NCBI GenBank assembly: GCA_964016885.1
Contig: OZ024741.1
Location: 26,450,435-26,514,434, forward strand
From: Eledone cirrhosa
Taxonomy: Eukaryota; Mollusca; Cephalopoda; Octopoda; Eledonidae
DNA length: 64,000 nucleotides
Direction of reading: 5' to 3'
The notes beneath the pieces are model-generated. The model worked only from the letters and a program-made list of their open reading frames with translations, ran no database searches and had not been told where the DNA came from. Of the stretch, positions 26,353 through 39,200 are shown in pieces. Numbering within the stretch: the stretch's first letter is position 1; each line of letters starts with the position of its first letter. Position numbers and translations under genes: made by a program.

Positions 26353-29300
26353 CTGAGGAAATTAGTAAAGAGAAGTTCTTACATTATATAAGATATTTAG
26401 TTTTTACACCACAACATAACACAGGTTTATAAACACCACATAACACAGGTTTATAAACACAACATACATAACAAACAACAAAAAATGTATATATATATAT
26501 AAACACATACTCATATATGTATGTATGTAAATGTAGCAATATCCATAGATGTGAAAAGGAAAAAAGGAAAACGGTGCTCAATTGGGAAGAGAGCAGAAAT
26601 ATATTATTTATTTATGTTCATTCACAGAACAAAAGTGCTACACAAGGTTTCAAAACTGTGACCCATCTTAATACGTATTACTGTCTTAAGAAAGGCCACT
26701 ATTATGATCTCTTTTGTTTTCTAGAGGTGCGGCCAAATTTAGACCTTGAAACCTTGGGTAGTGCTTTTGTTCCATGTATGAACATAAATTAATAAATGTA
26801 ATAAAAGGACTAATTATTGAACTGACTGCTACAAGTGAAAAATTCTCAGGAGGGAGAATTATGTGGCACAGAAGGGAGTTAAAACATGTGTGTGTGTCTG
26901 TGTGTGTATTTATATGTAAGTGTAAATCAATAGCTAACCTTAAGTTGACCAATATCATTGAACTTTTCAAAAGTGGCCTCCCACAGTTCTTTCTTCCGTC
27001 CTAATATTCTGACACATAGTTGTGCTGCCTCTTCATATTCGGCAGCCTCGAGGAGATGATCTAAATATTGCCTTCCGAGTTCCTGAAAATAAATCAAGAT
27101 AAATTATCAAAAACAGTTCATATGATGAAGGAACATGGTGAGAGGAGAGAAGCTGTTCTGAAAAGGACTCGTCCAAACCCATGCAAGCATGGAAAAATGG
27201 ATATAAAAATGATGGTGATGATGATGTTTAGAGCATTAGACAACACATCTTGTAGCATATATTTTGACTCCTTCCATTCCAGTTCAAATCTTGCCATGGT
27301 CAACCTTGCCTTTCATCCTTCCAAGGGTTGATAAAGTACCAATCCGGGGTTGGTATATTGACAGAAATGTTAGGGCATTAGACAGGATGTCTTGTCATAT
27401 CTGTTCCAGTTTAACCCTTTAGCATTTAAACTGGCCGCATCCAGCCAAAATTCTCCCACCTCTTTTTGTTCAAACCGGCTGTAACTGGCCACTCATACTG
27501 ACGTTAAGGTATTGTTCTCAAAATAAATAACATCAAAATCTCATAGATTTGATATTATGTGAAGTAAAGCCTTTACTGCGAAAATACAATAGTATATATA
27601 AAGAGTAATGCAAATGCTAAAGGCTTAAATTGTTCTGAGTTCAAATCCTGCTGCCTCCTGTCACTGGAAAAAGGGTGACATGACAGCACTGGGGTTCCTT
27701 ATTAAAACTCTCAAAAGACTTATGAGATACAATCACATAGTGGGCTTGGCTAAACCTACATAGGTATGAGCTGCGACAACAAGATATGAAGCCAACTAAA
27801 CCTGGGTATGTAGGATCTATAACAACAACACTCAGTGGATGAATTATTATGACAGGAAAGTGACCCCTTATTTTATTTTTGAAATTATTGTAAACTGCAC
27901 CCAGTACACTCTTCAGTAGTCGATGATTGAACAGAAACTATGTAGGGCTGAGAGAGGAAATTTCAGTCTGGCCAGTAAAACCAGATATTAAATGGCATGG
28001 TGATAGTGATGATGTTGGTGAGAATGATGGTGGTGGTGGAAGTGGTTAGGATGATGTTGATGGTTGTGATGATGAAGATGATTATGATGGTAGTAGTGGA
28101 AGTGGTGATGAAATTCTATAAGGTAATGATAGTAACTGATGGTGAGAGTATGGTGTTGGTGGTGATGGCGGTGGTGTTGGTGTTGGTGGTGATGGTGGTG
28201 TTGGTGGTGATGGTGATGGTGGAGGTGTTGATGATGTTGAAGTTGGCAGTAGTGATGATGATGATAACATTTTGTAAATTTCAAAAGGCTGTTACCTGGA
28301 CATTATGTTTCTTCAGTTCTTTACTGTGAGCCATAGCAGATTCCATTGCATCCTGGGATTTGAAAGAGAAGAGGAGGAGGAGGAAGAGGTAGAAACAACA
28401 ACACTATTATTGATTTATATAACAAACATGGATTTCTTCAAATGATGTTGTGATGTTCATTCCTATTCCTCCAAATGATATTATATGAGCAAAGTAAGTG
28501 AAATAGTTGTAGCTGGGAATTAAACCTGGATTTTGATAGATTCAATGATGACATTGTTTTTCTACATCAGATTCTGATGAGTATATACAGGATGTCCCTC
28601 CAAAATGTATACACACTTCAACAGCATTCTAATAAAAGTGTGTATACAGTTTTGGGGATATACAGCTAATATGTGAAGGACAGATCTGGTGACAAGCTGG
28701 ACAGATGAAATATAGATGTGATATAAAAGTTGGACATAGTTGAAATATAGATGTGATATTCAGCTAAGATGTGAAGGACAGGTGTGGAGAGAAATTAGAT
28801 ACAGATGAAATATAGATGTGATATACAGCTAACATGTGAAGGACAGGTGTGGAGAGAAGTTAGACACAGATGAAATATAGATGTGATATACAGCTAACAT
28901 GTGAAGGACAGGTGTGGAGAGAAGTTAGACACAGATGAAATATAGATGTGATATACAGCTAACATGTGAAGGACAGGTGTGGAGAGAAGTTAGACACAGA
29001 TGAAATATAGATGTGATATACAGCTAACATGTGAAGGACAGGTGTGGAGAGAAGTTAGACACAGATGAAATATAGATGTGATATACAGCTAACATGTGAA
29101 GGACAGGTGTGGAGAGAATTTAGACACAGATGAAATATAGATGTGATATACAGCAAACATGTGAAGGACATGTGTGGAGAGAAGTTAGACACAGATGAAA
29201 TATAGATATAATATACAGCTAACATGTGAAGGACAGGTGTGGAGAGAAGTTAGACACAGATGAAATATAGATGTGATATACAGCTAACATGTGAAGGACA

Positions 29301-32300
29301 GGTGTGGAGAGAAGTTAGACACAGATGAAATATAGATATGATATACAGCTAACATGTGAAGGACAGGTGTGGAGAGAAGTTAGACACAGATGAAATATAG
29401 ATGTGATATACAGCAAACATGTGAAGGACATGTGTGGAGAGAAGTTAGACACAGATGAAATATAGATATAATATACAGCTAACATGTGAAGGACAGGTGT
29501 GGAGAGAAGTTAGACACAGATGAAATATAGATGTGATATACAGCTAACATGTGAAGGACAGGTGTGGAGAGAAGTTAGACACAGATGAAATATAGATGTG
29601 ATATACAGCTAACATGTGAAGGACAGGTGTGGAGAGAAGTTAGACACAGATGAAATATAGATGTGATATACAGCAAACATGTGAAGGACATGTGTGGAGA
29701 GAAGTTAGACACAGATGAAATATAGATGTGATATACAGCTAACATGTGAAGGACAGGTGTGGAGAGAAGTTAGACACAGATGAAATATAGATGTGATATA
29801 CAGCAAACATTTGAAGGACATGTGTGGAGAGAAGTTAGACACAGATGAAATATAGATGTGATATACATCTAACATGTGAAGGACAGGTGGGGAGAGAAGT
29901 TAGACACAGATGAAATATAGATGTGATATACAGCTAACATGTGAAGGACAGGTGTGGAGAGAAGTTAGACACAGATGAAATATAGATGTGATATACAGCT
30001 AACATGTGAAGGACAGGTGTGGAGAGAAGTTAGATACAAATGAAATATAGATGTGATATACAGCTAACATGTGAAGGACAGGTGTGGAGAGAAGTTAGAT
30101 ACAAATGAAATATAGATGTGATATACAGCTAACATGTGACGGACAGGTGTGGAGAGAAGTTAGACACAGATGAAATATAGATATAATATACAGCTAACAT
30201 GTGAAGGACAGGTGTGGAGAGAAGTTAGACACAGATGAAATATAGATGTGATATACAGCTAACATGTGAAGGACATGTGTGGAGAGAAGTTAGATACAGA
30301 TGAAATATAGATATAATATACAGCTAACATGTGAAGGACAGGTGTGGAGAGAAGTTAGACACAGATGAAATAGAGATGTGATATACAGCTAACATATACA
30401 GCTAACATGTGAAGGACAGGTGTGGAGAGAAGTTAGACACAGATGAAATATAGATGTGATATACAGCTAACATGTGAAGGACAGGTGTGGAGAGAAGTTA
30501 GACACAGATGAAATATAGATGTTATATACAGCTAACATGTGAAGGACAGGTGTGGAGAGAAGTTAGACACAGATGAAATATAGATGTCATATACAGCTAA
30601 CATGTGAAGGACAGGTGTGGAGAGAAGTTAGACACAGATGAAATATAGATGTCATATACAGCTAACATGTGAAGGACAGGTGTGGAGAGAAGTTAGACAC
30701 AGATGAAATATAGATGTGATATACAGCAAACATTTGAAGGACATGTGTGGAGAGAAGTTAGACACAGATGAAATATAGATGTGATATACATCTAACATGT
30801 GAAGGACAGGTGGGGAGAGAAGTTAGACACAGATGAAATATAGATGTGATATACAGCTAACATGTGAAGGACAGGTGTGGAGAGAAGTTAGACACAGATG
30901 AAATATAGATGTGATATACAGCTAACATGTGAAGGACAGGTGTGGAGAGAAGTTAGATACAAATGAAATATAGATGTGATATACAGCTAACATGTGAAGG
31001 ACAGGTGTGGAGAGAAGTTAGATACAAATGAAATATAGATGTGATATACAGCTAACATGTGACGGACAGGTGTGGAGAGAAGTTAGACACAGATGAAATA
31101 TAGATATAATATACAGCTAACATATGAAGGACAGGTGTGGAGAGAAGTTAGACACAGATGAAATATAGATGTGATATACAGCTAACATGTGAAGGACATG
31201 TGTGGAGAGAAGTTAGATACAGATGAAATATAGATATAATATACAGCTAACATGTGAAGGACAGGTGTGGAGAGAAGTTAGACACAGATGAAATAGAGAT
31301 GTGATATACAGCTAACATATACAGCTAACATGTGAAGGACAGGTGTGGAGAGAAGTTAGACACAGATGAAATATAGATGTGATATACAGCTAACATGTGA
31401 AGGACAGGTGTGGAGAGAAGTTAGACACAGATGAAATATAGATGTTATATACAGCTAACATGTGAAGGACAGGTGTGGAGAGAAGTTAGACACAGATGAA
31501 ATATAGATGTCATATACAGCTAACATGTGAAGGACAGGTGTGGAGAGAAGTTAGACACAGATGAAATATAGATGTCATATACAGCTAACATATACAGCTA
31601 ACATGTGAAGGACAGGTGTGGAGAGAAGTTAGACACAGATGAAATATAGATGTGATATACAGCTGACATGTGAAGGACAGATCTGGTAACAAGTTAGACA
31701 CAGATGAAATATAGATGTGATATACAGCTAACATGTGAAGGACAGGTGTGGAGAGAAGTTAGATACAGATTAAATATAGATGTGATATACAGCTAACATG
31801 TGAAGGACAGGTGTGGAGAGAAGTTAGATACAGATGAAATATAGATGTGATATACAGCTAACATGTGAAGGACAGTTGTGGAGAGAAGTTAGATACAAAT
31901 GAAATATAGATGTGATATACAGCTAACATGTGAAGGACAGGTGTGGAGAGAAGTTAGATACAAATGAAATATAGATGTGATATACAGCTAACATGTGAAG
32001 GACAGGTGTGGAGAGAAGTTAGACACAGATGAAATATAGATGTGATATACAGCTAACATGTGAAGGACAGGTGTGGAGAGAAGTTAGATACAAATGAAAT
32101 ATAGATGTGATATACAGCTAACATGTGAAGGACAGGTGTGGAGAGAAGTTAGACACAGATGAAATATAGATGTGATATACAGCTAACATGTGAAGGACAT
32201 GTGTGGAGAGAAGTTAGATACAGATGAAATATAGATATAATATACAGCTAACATGTGAAGGACAGGTGTGGAGAGAAGTTAGACACAGATGAAATAGAGA

Positions 32301-35300
32301 TGTGATATACAGCTAACATATACAGCTAACATGTGAAGGACAGGTGTGGAGAGAAGTTAGACACAGATGAAATATAGATGTGATATACAGCTAACATGTG
32401 AAGGACAGGTGTGGAGAGAAGTTAGATACAGATGAAATATAGATATAATATACAGCTAACATGTGAAGGACAGGTGTGGAGAGAAGTTAGACACAGATGA
32501 AATATAGATGTGATATACAGCTAACATGTGAAGGACAGGTGTGGAGAGAAGTTAGATACAGATGAAATATAGACGTGATATACAGCTAACATGTGAAGGA
32601 CAGGTGTGGAGAGAAGTTAGATACAGATGAAATATAGATGTGATATACAGCTAACATGTGAAGGACAGGTGTGGAGAGAAGTTAGACACAGATGAAATAT
32701 AGATGTGATATACAGCTAACATGTGAAGGACAGGTGTGGAGAGAAGTTAGACACAGATGAAATATAGATGTGATATACAGCTAATATGTGAAGGACAGGT
32801 GTGGAGAGAAGTTAGACACAGATGAAATATAGATGTGATATACAGCTAACATGTGAAGGACAGGTGTGGAGAGAAGTTAGACACAGATGAAATATAGATG
32901 TGATATACAGCTAACATGTGAAGGACAGGTGTGGAGAGAAGTTAGACACAGATGAAATATAGATGTCATATACAGCTAACATGTGAAGGACAGGTGTGGA
33001 GAGAAGTTAGATACAGATGAAATATAGATATAATATACAGCTAACATGTGAAGGACAGGTGTGGAGAGAAGTTAGACACAGATGAAATATAGATGTCATA
33101 TACAGCTAACATATACAGCTAACATGTGAAGGACAGGTGTGGAGAGAAGTTAGACACAGATGAAATATAGATGTGATATACAGCTGACATGTGAAGGACA
33201 GATCTGGTAACAAGTTAGACACAGATGAAATATAGATGTGATATACAGCTAACATGTGAAGGACAGATCTGGTGACAAGTTAGACACAGATGAAAAATCA
33301 CATCGTTACTGTTAGATGATTGAATTTCACAATGGAGCCTACCTGGCTGCCTTTTACATATCTTCTTACCTGGTGCATTCAGTTTTGAACTGTTGTACAC
33401 CATCATATACAACTGTCAGATATTGTACCAGATGTAACCAGAGGAATATATATCTGGACAATACAATACCAGATGTAACCAGAGGGATATATATCTGGTC
33501 AGATACAATACCAGATGTAACGAGAGGAATATATATCTGGACAGATACAATACCAGATGTAACGAGAGGAATATATATCTGGACAGATACAATACCAGAT
33601 GTAAACCAGAGAAACTGTGATCCCCTCCCCTACCTACTGCTCTGGTTAGCTATACTACTGAGCCAACCAACTGTAACTGCCCCCTCCCATGCTCTGGACA
33701 GCTATAGTAACAATGACCAATGATACTAACCTCATAACGTTCATGTTCCAGTAGCCATGTGATGTGGTCATCTTGGTCTCTCAGTTTGGCCACAACCACA
33801 TCCTTAGGGCTAATGAGGAAGTAAAGACTTTCTTCAACAACACACTCTGTAATGGAGATATTGGAGAGATAGATGGAGAGAGAGAGAGAGAGAATGGAGA
33901 GAGAGAGAATGGAGAGAGAGATAGAGAGTCACACACATTAACAAGCCACATAATTGAGAAGTAACCCTTTTAGGCAGTTGAATACTAATAGCAAATAATT
34001 GTTTCTACTTTTGGCACAAGGCCAGCAATTACCCAGTGCATTACTGGTACTTTATTTTATCGACCCCGTAAGGATGAAAGGCAAAGTTAACCTCGGCGGG
34101 ATTTGAACTCAGAATGGCAAGGACCGTAACTCTATGCGTCAAAGCATGGCGCCCGACCCTCTACCGATACTACCAATCCACCGCCCTAATTTACTAATAG
34201 CAAATAATGAAGTGTTATATGTGTGTAAGTGTAAGTATGTGTGTGTGTGTGTGTTTGGAATGTGGTGACATCTGACATGCAGTGACTTCTGACATGGAGT
34301 GACCTCTGACATGCAGTGACTTCTGACGGAGTGACATCTGACATGGAGTGACCTCTGGCATGGAGTGACCTCTGGCATGGAGTGACTTCTGACATGGAGT
34401 GACCTTTGGCATGCAGTGACTTCTGACATGTAGTGACCTTTGGCATGCAGTGACTTCTGACTTTAGTGACCTTCAGCATGTAATGTGTTAAATAAGTAGT
34501 CATGCTCCACAAGAGCTCATGCTTCATCCACCCAATGATTAAGGACTAAACTCTGCACACTTTGTGGCACTCTGGCCCTCTTTCTACACAGTTCAGTCAG
34601 TTCATGTATGTCTATGTTTCAGTAGTGATGGTCACAATGAGAAATACTTACCAAGATGATAGTCAAAACATCGATATTCTTCGAATCCTCGGAAAGATAA
34701 AGCATCATCAGATATCTCCTCGTAATAATTCTCCTCTGGTTCCCATATCTGAAGGTGAGGTCGGTCAGCTTTGAACTTGCCACCCTGCAACAGGAAAAAT
34801 AAACTGTGACATCATTTGTGATTAACCCTCTTATGTCAGCTAAGGTATGATAACAAATGGCAACAATGACAAATATGATGAAATTTTAGCATCCATAACT
34901 GAGTACATTTTTTAAAAAAATGAGTCTATTACTAGACTGGTCTCACAATATGAAGATGTGAGATAGATGTCTCCCAGGATAGGACAACAGTCTACGTAGG
35001 AAATACACCCCCCACCAATAAATTGGGGCTTATTCTAGACAGAGGAACTCAGACATGTTGAATTATGATCCAAATATTTAACAAGACACCAACAGTGGTC
35101 TTAACAAGTTAATGAAGGATATCTACATGGTTTGTCAAGTTGCTAGAAATAGCAGTTAAATCTCCCTATAAAGCGCACCTCATGTGTAGGGGAGGAGTGG
35201 GGTAATTTATTCATTCAGCTGGTGTAAATAAAAATAATAAACTAGTGAAGTGTACACTGACCTCAATAGGTTGGCCTTCCTTGTCATAGGTGAAGACAAC

Positions 35301-36246
35301 CAGGTTGTTTTCCAGGGGTGCTATACCACAGATGTAGCAGTTAGACTCTGGGGTGGTGGTAAACATGTGGGCTGTAATAGAGCAGACAAATAGTGAGAGA
35401 GAGGTAGAGGGGGGGGGGGGAGATAGATAGATAGAGAGGGAAGGAGGGAGAGAGGGGGAGAGAGAGAGAGAGAGGGAAAAAGAGAATTAACTGAAAAGGA
35501 GTGCTCCTGATGAGGTGTCGATGTGAGTGATGGTGGGGGTGGTGCTGATCTACAAACACCCCCCAACAATAGACAGACAGAAGAACACACACATCAACAG
35601 ATAGACAGTACGATACACACACACACATGCTTGTATATATCATCATCATAATTTAACATCCATTTTTCCACGCTAGCATGGGTTAGATGAGTTGTCCTGT
35701 TGTGAGACAAGCTATATCACGTGATCATGCCTTGCTCATACAGGACTGATATTTTTCCTTTTAGCATGTATCTTCTTAGGTTAGCTAGTTTGTTGTTGTT
35801 GTTATTCTGATGTTTCGATTCTGCTGTGTTTCTACAAGATGACTAATTCTCCCAATTCCACCCTGCCCGTCCTTTCAATCTATCTAATTTCTCATTGTTT
35901 CTTCTGATGAAGGACTAGTGTCCGAAATGTTAAGACCCTCTTCCTGCTATTTCAAGCGTTAACCTAATATATCCCTTCCATATACTGTACCGATTATGTT
36001 GTTTCTGTTTACCTTTTAAATATATATATGTCTGTTTGTTAGCTTTACCCACAGTAAACTTCTACAGCTGGATGTTCTTCCTGATGCTAACCCATACTTT
36101 TCAGTATGGAGGAGGTTCACCAACTTAATGGGGTTTTGGAGGCAATGGCATACATAAATTCACTCCCAAGGCATTGATTGGCCTGAAGTTATAGTAAAAG
36201 ACACTTGTCCAAGGTGTCACACACCAGCACCGAACCTGGAACTACA

Positions 36247-36287
<41 letters not shown>

Positions 36288-39200
36288 CATCATCATCATC
36301 GTTTAACGTCCATCTTCCACGCTAGCATGGGTTATATATATATATTTTTATATAATAATTATGGAATGAAGTTTATCGAATAGAATGGACACAGCTTCGG
36401 TTGTTTCCGTACTCACTCAATTTAATTAAGTCCGTATTATTGGACATGTGATGGACATGGACAATGATTGTTGGGTGAAGAAATGGCAGGGAATGTCAGT
36501 GGAAAGAAGCTGCAGTAGAAGTAGACCAAGAAAGACCAAGGCAGAAGTTGTGAGAGCTGATCTCAAATCACTGAGACCCACAGAGGAGATGACGAAGGAA
36601 CACGACAAGTGGAGAGATGCTCTGCTGAAAAGGACCCATCCAAACCATGCAAGTGTGGAAAAACGGATGTAAAAACAATGATGATATATATATCATCATC
36701 ATCATCATCATTTTACGTCCGCTTTTCCCTGCTTGCAAAGGTAGGACAATATATATATATATACACACACAAACAGACAGCTACCAAAAAGAAAGTTAAG
36801 TAATCCTTACTTATTTCCACAAAACGTTCAGGCATGTTGGCATCAACTTCAGATGTTTTATCACGAACCACACAGATCTGAAAGATATTGCAGTTAGCTT
36901 CAAATGAAAATAAAACTACTGATGTTGATTAGTAGAGGAGTATTATTGCTAAAGGTTGGTGGGGGTTGCTAATGTGGTCCCTTCATGTATTACGTGTATA
37001 ACTGTTAATAAAACAGTATTGTTGCTAATATGACCATTAGTTCTACTACATCTATGTCTGTTTGTTAAAGAGTATTGGTGGTTAAACTAAACATAACAAA
37101 ATAATCTTGGTTCCATCTACTCTATATCAACCAATATTCTGCTATCACGTGCCAATGAGGGAGTATATATAAGATTGCTCAACCTGCTAGAAATAGTAAC
37201 CAAGTCGCCCTCATATCACAATCTACTGTCTTAAAACAAAGAACAAATCTTGAAAATAAGAGACACACACATGGCTGTACTATCTTCATTCATCATAGGT
37301 GTGCTGGAATATGACTGACCTGTGGTTAAACAACAAAACTTATTCTATTATCAAATGTAGAGGTGAAGATCTGGAACTCTCACCTCACCACATACACAAT
37401 GGATGAGTCTACCAAAGTTTCAAGTCACAGCCATTCCATTTTTTTATGTGGGAAATAGTTGGACATGGAGGAATCAATCCTGTAGTCTCTCCATTTCTTG
37501 TTAAATATGTTAGGCAGTATGCTGAGGGAGATTTGGCTGCTATGTTGAGTAGAGGATGTGACTCTGTATAAGTTCCTTCCCTGTCTTTTCTTCATTAATA
37601 GTGGGAGATTTGGCTGCTTTGTTCAGCATATGATGTGACTATGTATTTCACCTCATTGGTATGGTGAGTAAGGAGAAGAGTTAAAGAACAGATTCTATGT
37701 ATACTGTAAGGTAAACTTATGAAGGCATGTTGACTTAGTATTTAGAATTTCTGGCACACAATCAGCACACCGAGTCCTTCACAAAGACATTATTTCACAT
37801 TGCTCCAGTGTACTTAGCTGGAAAAAAGTGAGATGCAGCTGCAAATCAAAGGGCCAATCTGGAACAGTTGTCATGATAATGGACAGAGATGTGAAACAAC
37901 ATAAAGAAAACATTATTAATAGAACTAAAGAACATTTGTGGAGAAGGAGAAAGAAAAGAGAGAAGAATAAATACTTTTATTAAGTCTGCCCAACCAACCA
38001 GCAAGGTTCGGTCATCTTTCCAGCAGAGGTTGCATTGGTACAGGTCAGGTCGATTACTGGAAAGACAATAAAGTTAATAGCATTGATATTGTTTACAAAA
38101 TATGGATTTTTTTAAATTTCTAACTGTTGCAACTTCTCTCAGACTTCCAGACAGACATAACCAAGTGATATTACAACAGAGTACGTTGTTAGACAGACAG
38201 ACATAACCAGGTGATGTTACAACAGAGTACATTGTTAGATAAACAGACAGAGACACACATACTCACAGATATACACACACAGAGACAGACATAACCAAGT
38301 GATGTTAGAACAGAGTACATTGTTAGATAGACAGACAGACAGTGAGGCAGTCAGTCAGACAGACAGACATAATCAAACAATGTTACAACAGAGTATATTG
38401 AATAGTTAAACACACAGACAGACAGACACACACAGAGAGGCAAACACACACACCCACAGACAAGCAGGCAGACACACACACATGCAAAAAACAGACTCAC
38501 ACGCAGATATACAGATACACACAGAGACTAATATATACAGACAGGCAGATATACAGATAGACAGCCAGAAAGAATTGCACACTTAACACCAGGCTGGTAC
38601 TACCTTACCAGCAACATATCAACATACCAGCATAATTATATGAACATCTGATGATGTCACATGAGGCCTATTGATGTAACCATTGCAGGATTACTAACCA
38701 CCATGTCATTGAAATGTGTATTAAGCAATAAAACAATTATGTAAATGTAACTATGTCTTAACACTATTTCATAAGTGGAAAATCCGTCACGTTTAATCGT
38801 CACCATAATGCTGGAAAGAAACGACTGACATGGAGTGCTTTTGACTGCTTAAAGTGGATTATCTTCAGGGCGTTACTACGTAACCTTCATAGATAAACAC
38901 CCTAATTATAAATATATATATATCCCTCTTACACCTCTCTAAGACAATGTTACTGCACCGAGATCTTTGGCGCTACGCAGTAATACAGAAAACCCGCCTT
39001 GCCTAAGTACAAAGCGAAACCCACAGTCAGTAGGCACCTCTTAATCAAATATACACCCCCATCCCACTACCACAACTCCCCCACCCCTTTCTCTGTAAAG
39101 TTATGTTGGTACCACAACATCTAGGCCGAAACAAATGAGGTCGTGTAGGTGTCACGACAATAAAAACACACAGTCCACGCTGTGATGTAGTCGTGTAGGT

